A DNA stretch of 64,000 nt from Wurfbainia villosa (GCA_025175895.1 CM046000.1:65686720-65750719), one strand, 5' to 3'. Numbered from the stretch's first letter, positions 1 to 11,490 are shown. Made by a program: numbers and translations. The notes: generated by a model not told the origin, from the sequence alone.

Positions 1-542
1 CATGATAAAAAACCTAGTGGTTTTTAAACCTTTTGGATTTTTGGCAAATACGTGAAAATATAATGATTTATCATGAAGACATATTTTTCACTGATAAAGA
101 ATCTTACAAGAAATATGTTCCCCAAATTTCATGATTTTTCGAATTTTTTCGAATTTTTAATGCATTTCTGAATTTCACCCCGGAAATCAGAATTCCTGAA
201 AACAGTGTGCCAGTCGATTGGTAGTCTGAACCAGTCGACTGGTGACTTGATATTCCAAATAGTAAAGGCTGGTTTCAGGTTTTAAAACAATTTTTGGAAT
301 TTTCCTCCTATTAGACTTGATGCCATGAGTTTATAACTTAGTGTTAATCTTTTTGATGGTGTCAAAGGGGGAGAATTGATTATGTTTAAGTAAATTATGA
401 TAGGGGGAGAAATTTGTAGAGAGAGTTTCATGGATTAAGAGGGAGTTGCATGTTGTTATATCATGTTTATGTTTACATGCTTTCTTACCTTAGAAATTTT
501 TATCAAATATTTTTACCTAACTTAAACGGATTTCCACACATC
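1..542 (+). other. Non-coding internal 3' region of element A
   Basis: AT-rich, with no convincing ORF. It contains cagtcgattg at 211-220 and an exact CAGTCGACTG at 232-241. Element C carries two gatcggtgat motifs at the matching place (about 19825-19850). Repeated 'gggggaga' tracts are seen, as in the other pol-less elements. Confidence 0.6.
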
Positions 543-556
543 AAAAAGGGGGAGAT
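543..556 (+). promoter_or_regulatory. Polypurine tract of element A
   Basis: aaaaagggggagat directly precedes the LTR start TGTTAG. This is the plus-strand primer site in LTR elements. The same tract precedes the 3' LTR of element C. Confidence 0.8.
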
Positions 557-1771
557 TGTTAGGGCAATCTCTTGCCATGATTAGGTTTTGATGTATGTGG
601 CAAAGGGTTTAAGTTAGTTTGTTATGTTGATTTGATATGTGCATTGAAGTCATGCAGGACTTAGTAATTCGCACATGGAGCCATGGCGAGTTTCACATCT
701 CATGACTCGGTCCTTGAGTCGGTGAAGGATTGCTTTGCGGAAGACGTGCGCTTGGAGCATCCGAGGGACCATCGGACGAGAAGCTTGGAGTGAAGCCGGA
801 GGAAGTAGACTTCGAGGCAAGAGACACGAAGGAGCATTGCAGAGCCGTGCGCCTGATGCTGCCGAGGGACATGGCCACGAACAAAGAGAACTTCGAAGGC
901 GAGGGACTCCGAGGGATGAGAGTGAGCGAATGTAACCCGGGAAGGGGTAGTAGCTCGTAGGTGAAACTTGGCCATTTGGCTAAGTGTCGGATGGGATTTC
1001 CCGACCCGATCGCCATGGAATGGCAATGATCGATCGAGTCGATGGTTCGATCGAGTCTAATATGGTCGAATCAAGTTGATCACCGACCGCCGGCCAGGCG
1101 ATCAATCGGTGGCTTGATCGATCGCCATGCAAAGAATGATCGAGGACACTGTGCATGGGCACAGAATGGAGTCGATCTCGTGGAGCACTCGACTGATTGA
1201 CATCAGTCGACTGATGGGTGCCATCAGTCGACTGATGCCAATACCATTGGATGGAATCCAACGTGGAAAGCAGCCGTTATTGGGCAATGGCTACAGGACC
1301 AATCGACTGATGGGTGCCATCAGTCGACTGATCCTGTGTTAACGGGAAGAAACCCTCTTCCTCTATAAAAAGGAAGGGGATGGGGCTTTGGGAGGCTAAT
1401 GCTTGAACGCCCAACTACTCCCAAAGTGCCCTAAACGGTTTTCCACTCTTCTACTTGCTCTAATCTTCATTCCATTGTAGAAGGGTGATCTTGATTGTAA
1501 AGGTTACCTCCACCTAGCTTGGTGCAAAGGAGAGACCAATAGTGGATTGGTTTTGGTGGAGTGATTCACCGTGGATGAATCGGGTCGTGGATTAGCGACG
1601 TAGCCATGAACCACGTTACATCCTTGTTAGCATTGTTTGTTTATCTTTTGCTTTGTCTATTTGTATTTGTATATTACGCTTGCGCTAATCTTTTGTAGAC
1701 GAGCAATTTACGACATCCATCGTACGAGGGCTATTCACTTTTTTCTAGCCGCCCGTTTCGATCCCCCAATA
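557..1771 (+). repeat. 3' LTR of element A (1215 bp)
   Basis: It starts TGTTAGGGCAATC and ends gatcccccaata; the expected ccaaca has one change. The end matches the reverse complement of the D and M1 LTR starts (tgttgggggatcg). It contains GATCG-rich DNA at about 1020-1130, a palindrome cluster at 1204-1330 and a TATA box at 1364. The open frames on both strands in 700-1340 are chance products of LTR repeats, not genes. Confidence 0.8.
1204..1370 (+). promoter_or_regulatory. U3 palindrome cluster and TATA box, element A
   Basis: Exact CAGTCGACTG copies lie at 1204-1213, 1225-1234 and 1321-1330. A degenerate copy (aatcgactga) is at 1301. TATAAAA follows at 1364-1370. By analogy with plant LTRs this is the U3 promoter region. 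The palindrome's regulatory role is inferred from its repeated position in other elements of the window. Confidence 0.55.
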
Positions 1772-2417
1772 GTATGCTATGCTATGTACGAGACCAGATA
1801 TCTGCTTTGCCATGGGCATGGTTAGCAGATATCAGAGTAATCCTGGACAAGGACATTGGACTGCGGTAAAGCATTTATTGAAGTACCTGAGAAGGACTAG
1901 GGATTATATGCTGGTTTACCGGGCAGATCAATTAGTCCCTATGGGTTACACGGATTCAGATTTCCAATCAGATAGGGACAAGAGTAAGTCTACCTCGGGG
2001 TTTGTGTTTACTTTTGGAGGTTGAGCCATAGTATGGAGGAGTGTCAAGCAGAAATGCGTGGCAGACTCTACTATGGAAGCTGAGTATGTGGCAGCCTCTG
2101 AGGCAGCCAAGGAAGCTGTATGGCTCAGGAACTTCTTGATGGACTTGGATGTGATTCCTGGTTTGCCCAAACCTATCACAATTTCTTGTGATAACAGTGG
2201 TGCAGTTGCAAACTTGAAGGAACCACGAGCCCATAAGGCGAGTAAACACATAGAGCGCAAGTACCACCTGATACGAGAGATCGTAAAGCGAGGAGAAGTA
2301 GCTGTCTCCAAGATTAAATCAGAGGATAACCTAGCGGATCCATTCACTAAGGCCCTTCCAGCGAAAGCATTTGATAGGCATGTGGAGGACATGGGGATCA
2401 GATGTATGGCAGTGTGA
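1772..2417 (+). pseudogene. Copia RT end plus RNase H (element B)
   Basis: The translation gives the end of the RT connection (LCTRPDICFAMGMVSRYQSN, then LKYLRRTRDYMLVY) and an RNase H domain: GYTDSDF, the ADSTMEAEYVA acidic block, CDNSGAVA and the ADPFTKALP tail common to plant Copia RNase H. It is broken by an in-frame TGA at 2022-2024 within the glycine-rich segment (GG-stop-AIVW). The 5' end is cut by insertion of element A. The protein would have converted genomic RNA to DNA in virus-like particles; this copy cannot. Confidence 0.85.
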
Positions 2418-2439
2418 TGACAGCATAGTCTTTTAGTAT

Positions 2440-2450
2440 AAGTGGGAGAT
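2440..2450 (+). promoter_or_regulatory. Polypurine tract of element B
   Basis: aagtgggagat lies immediately before the LTR start TGTTGG. The same tract is used by F (58295-58305) and, in reverse, by E and J. It differs from the G-rich tract of the gag-only elements. Confidence 0.8.
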
Positions 2451-4600
2451 TGTTGGAATATATACTGAAAGCCTAGCTCTTTTTGTATGAACATTTTTAT
2501 TTTGAAATAAGAATCACATGATCATTGTTTGCACTTTATATTTATTATATGTGTGCATATTGTATAATATTTTACATTGTAGATAACATGGTGCTTGGTG
2601 TGGCACAGAAGATCATGTTATCAGTCCCTTGTAGAATATAAGTAGAGGCTCACAACCAAGATGGTTTTGGACAAGCCATTGGCATGGTTGTAGTGTAGCT
2701 TGGTATTGTTTTGTCTTGAACATAGAGTTACACTAGTACACTTAGGTGTATTGAGCAGGACCGACATAGATGTGATTCAATTTATTGCTGACTACATAAT
2801 TGAATCGGACCTCGGATATTATGTTGTACATGCTCTTAATCCCGATATAATAACGGGCACATGTACTTAGTATTTATTTCTTTGATTTACCAAAGGGTGA
2901 GATTTCTATGGATTAAATCAATATGCTCGGTAAGTTGGGAAATGATATTATTTACATGGTGTGCCATTGATTATAGGAGGAAACCGTGTCCTATATATTT
3001 GGTTGATGATGTCCCCTTGAGGAGCTCATAAGGTTCATCATGTAAACCCTGCAGGTTGACTTAGTCAACATGATGATAAGGTTGAGTGGTACTACTCGAG
3101 GAGTTAAATGTTAATTAATTGATGGTCAGTAAATCAATTAATTGACGGACATTCGATATCTTAAACACGGGGAGATGGATGTACAAATAATATATGGAGC
3201 CCATATTAATTTATGGGGGTTGGTGAGGTAGTTCAATGATGATCCTCTAGTGGAATGGAACATCATTGATGGATCAAGTTTGTGTGGTTCCGATCCATCG
3301 GGTGGCCAAGATCCAACTCCTCCTCATGGTCCCTATCGTAGCCTAATATAAACCTCATGAACTCTTGATCCAATGATGGAAAACAAATCTCTAGAACCGA
3401 CGGTGGAGATTAAATCCCTAGAACCGACGGTTGAGATTAAATCTCTAGAACCGACGGTGGAGATTAAATCTCAAGAACCGACGATTGAGATTAAATCTCT
3501 AGAACCGACGGTGGAGATTAAATCTCTAGAACTGACGGTTGAGATTAAATCTCGAGATCCGACGGTTGAGATTAAATATCTAGATCCGACGGTTGAGATT
3601 AAATCTCTTGATTCGACGGTTGAGATTAAATCCCTAGGTGGAGATTAAATCTCTAAGATCCGACGGTTGAGATTAAATCTCTAAGATCCGATGGTTGAGA
3701 TTAAATCTCTAGAACCAATGGAGGAGATTAAACCTAGGACTAAACCTAACTCTATATATATGGGAGAGTGGGTTGGGCGGCACCAAGGATTTGGTTTTTG
3801 GAAATTAGGGTTTAGCCTCTCATAGCTTGGGCGGCAAGAAATCCAAAGGAAGAAAGGTTGGGCAGCTAGGGTTTGAAAGCTTGGTTGGGCGGCAACTATA
3901 GGAGAAGTGCTCTTCTTCTTCCTAGGGTGTTGCCGGCTCCTTCTCCTTTTTCCCTATACCTTGGTCGACGCCCAACATATTCCCTTTATCCTCTTCCCTC
4001 CCTCTTGGCCGGCGGCACTAGAAGCTAGGGTTTATCCCTAGTTTGGTTCCTTTGTGGTTTCCATTAGTTCTCTCTATTCTTGGGGCCGGCGGCATCAATC
4101 CTTTGTGGATTGGTGGTTGGCTCAAGCAAGAAGGGAAGGAGAGTTCTTCTTTCTTTGGATTGAAGAAGATCTAGGAAGCTTCAACTTGTGGAGGACCTTC
4201 GCCCACACGAAGTCTACAAGGAGGTTAGGACATACGATAGAAGATCAAGAGGTATAAAAGTTTTATAAATTTTATTATTGATCTTTGCATGTTCTTATTA
4301 TTTTGATTAGCATGTGTTGATTATACTAGTTTGCATGTGTATGTATTTGTATAATCATGGACCCCGAAGATAAACAAAAAAACCGGCGATCCGTCTGTCG
4401 TCTCTTCCGCGGCTAACCGACTAGAAGAGTTGTGTTGCTTGAACAACTAATTTGTTCAAGCGATCGCTCAAGTCGATAGCACGATGACGAATTGGTTGAG
4501 CTTAGGAAAGTCATCCCATCCGGATTAGTTTTAATTAGTGAAAATTTTAATCCGGGTACATGGGAGCCAATGAGCCTCCGAGAAGCATGAGTTAATTTCA
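2451..4600 (+). repeat. 3' LTR of element B (about 2.15 kb)
   Basis: The opening matches the LTRs of E and F (TGTTGG, then tatactgaaa and tttgtatgaaca, then ttattttgaaataagaatca). It contains an expanded 27-bp tandem repeat at 3385-3729. The last 500 bp are diverged from E and F. The end is set at aatttca (4600) because that aligns with the ttca end of the F LTR. Confidence 0.7.
3385..3729 (+). repeat. 27-bp minisatellite in the B LTR, about 13 units
   Basis: The unit is aaatctctagaaccgacgg followed by ttgagatt. Most units are exactly 27 bp; two are 28 and one is truncated. Because 27 is a multiple of three it yields a spurious 9-residue repeat ORF (IKSLEPTVE type) at 3373-3648. Homologous arrays with fewer units lie in the E and F LTRs. 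Confidence 0.9.
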
Positions 4601-4627
4601 GTATAGTCTTGTACTCTGAGTCTAGTG

Positions 4628-6501
4628 TGAAGGTAGGAAACTTCGCTTCCCACTTCAACTTGGTCGCTTCTTCATGGCGATCCCGTCTACGTCCCCGGAT
4701 TAAAAAAATTAATCCTAGACAAAAGGGATTACCCAAGCAACTATTCTATCATCGTGCTATTCGATTAGAGTGGTCACTTAAACAAACTTGTTGTTCAAGC
4801 AACCTACCTCTATTCTTTGAATAGCCGCGGAATAGACGATGTACGGATCGCCGGTTTTTGAATTTGTGTTCGGGGTCCAAGTAAATTAGCCACATAACAA
4901 AACATACAACATGCATATAATTGAAAAACAATTATAGACATAATACAAAAGAATATAAACAAGCATTATACCTCTCGATCATCTATTGTATGTCCTTCTC
5001 CTTTTGGACGTCGTGTGGGCGACGATCTTCCAAAAGTCGAAGCCTCCTAGATCACCAATCTTTCTTTCTTTGTTCATCCCAAACAAAGGAAGATTATAAA
5101 ACAAAACTCTACTCTATCTAGAACTGACCACCAAGCCACCTTGCTTGGTGATTGCCGCTGGCCAAGGAGAGAACAAGGAGTAGATGAATGGAGTGGGCGC
5201 CGACCAAGAGCTCCAAGGGAAGAACCCTAACCCTAGTAACCATCGGCCAAGGATGGAGAGAAGAAGAGGATGAGCACCGGCCAAGGTTGAGAAGAACAAG
5301 ATGGGCGCCAGCCAAAGAGAAGAGAAAGAAGCCTTGCCGCCCAAGGATTATCCAAACCCTAGCCGCCCAATGCCCTTAAAGCCCTAGCCGCCCAATCCCT
5401 AATTCCCCTTCTCTTCTCCTTGCCTCCCACCCTAGGATCCTTATTTATAGAGTTGAGCTCAAGCCTCATTTTAATCTTCACGGTCGGTTCTAGGGATTTA
5501 ATCTCAACCGTCAGATATAGAGATTTAATCTCAACCGTCGGATCTAGACATTTAATCTCCACCGTCAGATCTAAAGTTTCATTTTCCATCATCAAATCTA
5601 GGCTTCAAGAGGGTTTTAATAGGCTATAATAGGGACCATGAGGAGTTGGATCTTAGCCACCCAATGTATCAAGCCCACATAAAGTCCGATCCATTAATGA
5701 TAATCCATTCCACTAGAAGATTATCATTGATCTACCTAACCAACCCCCATAAGTTAATATGAGCTCCATATATTATTTATACATTTATGTCCCCGTGTTT
5801 AAGATCTCGAATGTCCGACAATTAATTAATTTACTCACAATTAATTAATCAACATCTAACTCCATGAGTAGTACCACTCAACCTTATCATCATGCCGGAC
5901 CAAGTCCACCTGCAAGGTTTACATGATGAACCTTATGAGCTCCTCAAGGGGACATCATCATCCTAATATATAAGACACGGTTTCCTCCTATAATTAACGA
6001 CACACCATTTAAATAATACCATTTCCCAACTTACCGAGCCTATCGATTTACTCTATAAATCTCGCCCATTGGTAAATCAAAGAAATGAATACTAAGTATA
6101 TGTTCCCGTTATTATATCGGGATAAGAGCATGTACAACATAATATCTGAGGTCCGATTCAATTATGTAGTCAGCAATAAATCGAATCACCTCTATGTCGG
6201 TCCTGCTCAATACACACAAAGTGTACTAGTGTAATTCTATGGTCAAGACAAACCAATACCAAATTACACTACAACCATACCAATGGTTTGTCCAACACCA
6301 TCTCGGTTGTGAGCCTTTACTTATACTTTACAAGGAACTGATAACATGATCTTCCGTGTGACACTACACACCATGTTATCTACAATGTAATGTATTAGAC
6401 GATATGCATAACCATAAATATGCAAACAATGATCATGTGATTCTTATTTCAAAATAAAGATTTTCATACAAAAGATAGACTTTTCAGTATACATCTCAAC
6501 A
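4628..6501 (-). repeat. 3' LTR of element E
   Basis: On the + strand it reads tgaaggtaggaaac to catctcaaca. It has the same length as the 5' LTR (1874 bp) with scattered substitutions. It carries about four 27-bp units at roughly 5475-5590. ORFs here on both strands are repeat-derived. Confidence 0.92.
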
Positions 6502-6534
6502 ATCTCCCACTTATACTAAAAGACTATGCTGTAC

Positions 6535-7254
6535 TCATACTTCCATACATCTGATTCCCATTCCCTCCACATGCCTATCAAAATCTCTCGCTGGAAGGGC
6601 CTTAGTAAAAGGATCTACCAGGTTATCCTTCGATACAATCTTGGCCACAACAACTTCTCCTCACTTTACGATTTCTCGTATCTGGTGGTACTTGCACTCT
6701 ATGTGTTTACTTGCCTTATGGGCTCGTGGTTCCTTCATGTTTGCAACTGCACAACTATTATCACAATAAATTGTGATAGTTCTTGGCAAACCAGGAATCA
6801 CATCCAAGTCCATCAAGAAGTTCCTGAGCCACACAACTTCTTTGGCCGCCTCAGAGGCCGCCACATACTCAGCTTCCATGGTGGAGTCTGCCACGCATTT
6901 CTTCTTAAGACTCTTCCATACTATGGCTCCACCTCCCAAAGTAAACACAAAACCTGAGGTAGACTTACTGGTATCCCTGTCTAATTGGAAGCCGGAATCT
7001 ATGTAACTCACAGGGAGTAATTGGTCTGCCTAGTAAACTAGCATATAATCCCTAGTCCTTCTCAGGTACTTCAATATATTCTTTATCATAGTCCAATGTC
7101 CCTGTCTTGGATTACTCTGATATCTGCTAACCATGTCGACGGCAAAGAAGATATCCGATCTCGTACATAGCATAGCATACATGAGGCTTCCTACTACCGA
7201 AGCATAAGGAACTGCCTTCATCTCCTCTATCTCCTCAGATGTTCTAGGACACAT
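6535..7254 (-). pseudogene. Element E RT end and RNase H
   Basis: This encodes the RT connection (SLMYAMLCTRSDIFFAVDMV, LKYLRRTRDYMLVY) and the RNase H core (SYIDSGFQ, ADSTMEAEYVA, YCDNSCAVA, then HKASKHIECKYHQIRE). The terminal stop is TGA at 6535-6537. In-frame stops interrupt it near 7030 and at about 6661 (CGA-to-TGA type by comparison with B). RNase H would remove template RNA during reverse transcription; this copy is dead. Confidence 0.85.
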
Positions 7255-8178
7255 CTCCTTAGATAAAGGAACTCCATGCCTGAAAGGTAGAAAACCTTTC
7301 TTGGAGTTCTAAAACGATCCATAATGGTGTCTATGTATGAAGCTTGAGATAAGCACAACATCCTTTTCCTGCGATCCCTTATAACCTTGATCTCAAGGAT
7401 GTGTCCCACTTCTCCCAAGTCCTTCATATCAAATTGTTTGGACAACCATACCCTTACGTCCGATAACACCTTGACATTATTGCCAATTAACAAAATGTCA
7501 TCTACGTATAGTGCAAGAAATACCACTACGTTTCTGTCACATCCCTTGTATACACAAGACTCATCCGGACTTTGAATAAATCCATAAGACTGGATTACCT
7601 CATCAAAGTGGATGTTCCAAGATCTCGAAGCTTGCTTCAATCCATAAATAGATCGATTAAGCTTGCACACAAGATGCTCTTTTCCCTTTGCAATGAATCC
7701 CTATGGTTGCTTCATATAGATGTTTTCCTTAAGACTTCCATTAAAAAAACCTGTCTTAACATCCATCTGTCATACCTCATAATCCATATGAGCAGCAATA
7801 CATAAGAGAATCCAGATAGACTTAAGCATGGATACCGGTGAAAAGATATCCTCATAATCGATACCCTCTTTCTGAGTATACCTCTTCACAACAAGCCTTG
7901 CTTTGAAGGTCTCAACCTTCCCGTCTATTCCTCTCTTTCTTTTGTAGATCCACTTGCATCCAATTGCTTTTACACCATTGGGTGGTTCTACTAGCTCCCA
8001 GACATGATTTGAATCCGTAGATTCAATCTCTGCATTCATTGCACTTTGCCAAGATACTGCATCTTTATCTTGGATTGCCTCGTCATATGTCCAGGGATCA
8101 GGTTGATGCTCGCCAGGGACCAAATCAGAAGATTCTCCCAAGAACATGAATCTGTCAGGCTGTCTCACAACCCTCCCA
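7255..8178 (-). pseudogene. Element E reverse transcriptase
   Basis: The RT domain has IGCKWIYKRKRG, FKARLVVKRYTQKEGIDYED, LNRSIYGLKQASRSWN and the catalytic LYVDDILLIGN box, all typical of Copia polymerases. Breaks are an in-frame TGA after AAHMDYEV at about 7770, a stop in the segment before CKLNRS, and a 7-bp deletion near 7309. That deletion lies between two copies of 'ag' (F retains gcatgca) and shifts the frame. The YVDD motif itself is intact. Confidence 0.88.
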
Positions 8179-9113
8179 CTACGACGAGGTATCACCTGTG
8201 ACACGCGGTGCAGTAACTTGTGGTATATCCTCTTGTACCGGTGGTACTGAAGTTGTGACTTCCCCTTTCAATTCCTCCAGAACAATCTTACTCATGGGCT
8301 TGTGGTTCATCACATAGTCTTCCTCTAGAAATCTGGCGTTCGTGCTGACGATCACCCTCTGATCTCGAGGACTATAAAACAAACTACCTTTCGTTCATCT
8401 AGGATAGCCAACGAACATGCGTACTTCTGTACGAGGTTCCAACTTACCAGCATCTGCCTTCATCACATGTGCTGGACTCCCCCAAATCCGAATATATCTT
8501 AGACTAGGCTTTTGCCCAGTCCACAATTCTGTGGGAGTATAAGACACTGATTTAGATGGTACCAAGTTCAGAATATACAATGTCGTATCTAGAGCATATC
8601 CCCAGAACGAATTTGGCAACTCAGAATAACTCATCATTGATCTAACCATCTCCATAAGAGTCCTATTCCTTCACTCTGCTACACCATTCTGCTGGGGTGT
8701 GCCAGGTGTAGATAATTGGGATTGAATCCCAACCTCTGATAAGTAATTCCTAAACTCTCCCAAGAGGTACTCACCACCATGATCAGATCGTAGTGTCTTG
8801 ATACTTTTACCTTAACGTTTCTCCACATCAGCCTTGAATTCTTTGAACTTGTCAAAGCATTCAAACTTGCGCGCATCAAGTAAATGTATCCATATCTTGA
8901 ATAATCGTCTATGAAAGAGACAAAATACTCAAAACCACGTCTAGCCTGGATAGACATAGGACCACACAAATCAGAATGAACCAATTCCAACACATCTTTG
9001 GCTCTATACCCCTTGGCCTTAAAAGGCCTCTTGGTCATTTTACCCTCCAAGCAAGATTCACAGGTTGGGAAATCTTCCACCACTAATGAACCCAGAGGTC
9101 CATCAGCTATCAA
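8179..9113 (-). pseudogene. Element E integrase
   Basis: A GAG-pre-integrase region (CESCLEGKMTKRPFKAKGY) leads into the rve catalytic core: SFIDDYSRYGYIYL, LRSDHGGEYL, then NGVAE with the catalytic glutamate. A C-terminal part follows (MMSYSELPNSFWGYALD, EVRMFVGYPR). A 1-base deletion after YLMR (about 8870) shifts the frame. CAA-to-TAA and CGA-to-TGA stops lie in the core. An 11-bp deletion near 8195, between two ACAG repeats, shifts the linker toward RT. It would have joined cDNA to host DNA. Confidence 0.87.
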
Positions 9114-9155
9114 CCTTTGAATTCTACTTTGGTTAATATAACCTAGCCTTAGATG

Positions 9156-9640
9156 CTAAAGATATGTTTGGTTCATCTTCAAAGGTTCTTTTCTCTTATT
9201 GGAATTAGAGGATGAGTTATTCACTTCTATATGCATCGTGGGAGCTTTTGGTTCAAGCGTATATAAATTTCCTATCAATGCACCAGAACAGATAATCTCC
9301 CTATTCCTTTTTATAACAACTCTATCATTAAAAGAAATGGAATATCTATCTATAAAGGATTTAGAAACCGAAATCAAATTCTTTCTAAATAAAGGTACAT
9401 AAAGACAATTTTTAAGAATCAAAACTTTATTCCTCTCAAAAGACAAATAAACATCTCCCACTGCAACAACCGCCACCTTCATGGCATCGCCTAAGAATAC
9501 GATAATCTCCCCTTCAACCAGTAGTCTGGTTTCCTGGAAACCCTGTAAAGTATTGCATACATGATCAGTGGCTCCCGTATCTACACACCAGGTGTCGGTA
9601 AATAACACCGCTAAGCATTTTTCAATGACTAGACCAAAAG
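9156..9640 (-). pseudogene. Element E aspartic protease
   Basis: WCVDTGATDHVCN is the retropepsin active-site loop with an intact DTG triad. It is followed by LKNCLYVPLFRKNLISVSK, a standard landmark between protease and pre-integrase in plant Copia. It shares its frame with gag upstream. A TGG-to-TAG stop at about 9156 separates it from integrase. Confidence 0.85.
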
Positions 9641-10439
9641 ATATACCTTTGTTCTTCTTCTGATTGGGGTAGTTTTTCTTCTAGTGTCTAGTCTGCTTGC
9701 AAGTGAAGCACTTGCCTTTCGGCTTCTTCACTCCTCCCTGAGTTCCTCCCGCAACCTTTGCCCCAGCTTGTTTCTTCTTCTTCTTGACTTTCGGCTTAGA
9801 AGCAGAAACCTTTTGGGCAACCATGGCCTGTGCCTGAGCATTCTGATGAAATAGCCCCTCTGCCGCCTGGAGTTCTATCAGTAACTCCGCCAATGAACAC
9901 AACCTCTTATTCATGTTGTAGTTCAGACGAAACTGCTCAAAACTCCTAGGTAGAGACTAGAGAATAATATCAACATGGGTTTCCCCATCGATCTCAGCTC
10001 TGAGGACTTCCAGCTCATTCAAATTAGCCATCATCTTGAGAACATGATCCCTCACGGGTGTTCCCTCGATCATGGTGGTGGCCATCAAGTTCCTCATGGC
10101 TTCCTGCCTAGCAGCCCAATTCTGGTGTCCGAAAAGCTCTTTAACATTGAGCATCATGTCATAAGCAGTGGGCATAGCTTGATGCTGATGTTGCAGTACA
10201 TTTGACATAGATACCAAAATGTTACACCGTGCCATCTCATCGACCTTAATCCAATTCTTATAACTCTCCTTCTCCTTTTCCCCAAAATCATCTGCAGGAT
10301 TAGGAGGGCACTCTTCGAGGAGTACATATTTGTATTCCTCAGCAGTCAAGACAATGTCAAGATTCCTCTTTCAATCAACATAATTGGGTCCAGTAAGTTT
10401 ATTTTCTTTTAGTATCACAGCAAGCGGGTTGAAAGTCAT
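9641..10439 (-). pseudogene. Element E gag capsid/nucleocapsid
   Basis: The start ATG (10437-10439) gives MTFNPLAVILKENKLTG, then MTAEEYKYVLLEECPPNPAD and a UBN2-type capsid core. A basic linker (PKVKKKKKQAGAK) and a zinc knuckle (CFTCKQTRH) follow. In-frame stops occur at a tryptophan codon about 23 residues in (TGG-to-TGA), at 9957 (CAG-to-TAG) and after the knuckle histidine (TGG-to-TAG). Gag would build the particle and bind RNA. The element F gag has the same layout, which supports the start. Confidence 0.87.
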
Positions 10440-11476
10440 TTTAAAAAAACCTAAGAATCACATAGATCAAAACATTAGATTTCAAAAAATTATTGATTCC
10501 TCAAACAATAAAATTTTAAAATCAACCAATACCTCAAAACACCGAGAATATTGTATGCCACGATTGTGTGGACGTATACGAATTCTACATTTGTAAGAGG
10601 AGGGTTTACCCATAAATTTTACTATCTTATCAACCTAACTTTTTGACAAATAAAATTAATAGTTGGTTCCTCTTCGACCCTACAAATAAAAGCAGTGACT
10701 CTGATGGGGAGGATACTTATATTTTCATCTAAGTGTTCACCATTACTCGGTACCAAGGTAATTATCTCGGGTTATGTGCCTTCCGATGGGGAAGTACACA
10801 CGCTCCTTAATAATTTCCTATAACCATATTTGACCTTGTGATCCGCAAACAAACTCATCCGATGGGAGGAAGGCACTCAGAGCCGACGTGCAAGTTTGTT
10901 TGCATCACATGTCAAATCGTAATGGAGGCTGTGGGAATTTATAAAAATATCCCTCTCGCACTTAGTAATTTAAAATTGAGGAATTTTCTAGCCTACGATA
11001 TGCATATCAAACAATAAGCAATAAATATGAAAAAGAAATATTTTCCAACTATTATGGCTTTTGTCTCCAATATGCCTCCTGTCGTATCGCCATCTCGTCT
11101 GCTCCTCCCTATGCCATGTACGAGCCATCCGGAGATCTGAGCTGAGACTAACTATTTTAATTTACATCCATCAATCTTATACTCCACGAAGGAGTGTATA
11201 TGAAATCTAGATCGAAAGTAAACTAAAATAAATGAGTAACTAAACAATGCCGTACTTAATTACAAAAATTAAAAACTAGCCTCGTCAACCCCGAGGATTC
11301 AAAAAATATACAATTACACACATACAATCACATACACACATATGACCATAATAGTTGGATCTTATGTCTGCAACCAAAGAGTTAGCCTACGCACATCCTA
11401 CTATCATCCAGCACATACAATATATGAAAAGTGTATAAAATAACTGAATCCAAAACACACAAAATCGGAAACTGTG
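10440..11476 (-). other. Element E 5' untranslated leader
   Basis: About 1 kb between the primer-binding site and gag, with no convincing ORF. It is continuous here, while the same leader in F is split by M1 and J. It holds the intact sites cttcc (10788-10792) and aaatt (about 10615-10620) that became the F target duplications. Confidence 0.75.
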
Positions 11477-11488
11477 GCTCTGATACCA
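11477..11488 (-). promoter_or_regulatory. Primer-binding site of element E
   Basis: gctctgatacca on the + strand is TGGTATCAGAGC on the element strand. It matches the 3' end of initiator-Met tRNA and lies two bases inside the 5' LTR. Confidence 0.9.
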
Positions 11489-11490
11489 CT

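Larger units (their letters stand above)
1..1771 (+). mobile_element. Element A, 3' end of a gag-only-type LTR retrotransposon
   Basis: The left part lies outside the window. What remains is AT-rich internal non-coding DNA, a polypurine tract and a complete 3' LTR. The internal part resembles the post-gag regions of elements C and G (shared stretches such as catgatttttcgaatt), and the LTR resembles that of element D. A is therefore assigned to the pol-less group, although no gag is visible here. It is inserted in element B: at 1772 the sequence changes without a gap into reverse transcriptase coding DNA that is continuous in elements E and F. The right copy of a target duplication would be gtatg at 1772-1776; the left copy is outside the window. 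Confidence 0.75.
1772..4600 (+). mobile_element. Element B, 3' part of a Ty1/Copia element
   Basis: It holds the end of reverse transcriptase, RNase H, a polypurine tract (2440-2450, aagtgggagat) and a 3' LTR starting TGTTGGAATATATACTG at 2451. It belongs to the same broad family as E and F, with a diverged LTR. Its 5' portion is left of element A and outside the window. The right LTR end at about 4600 (aatttca) is placed by loose comparison with F and is uncertain by tens of bases. Confidence 0.75.

Noticed and set aside
3373..3648. 91-aa ORF of nine-residue repeats (IKSLEPTVE)
   Set aside because: It is the 27-bp LTR minisatellite, which stays open because 27 is a multiple of three; homologous LTRs have different unit numbers and broken frames.
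4054..4257. 67-aa ORF in the B LTR
   Set aside because: Short, inside an LTR, and not conserved in the E or F LTRs.
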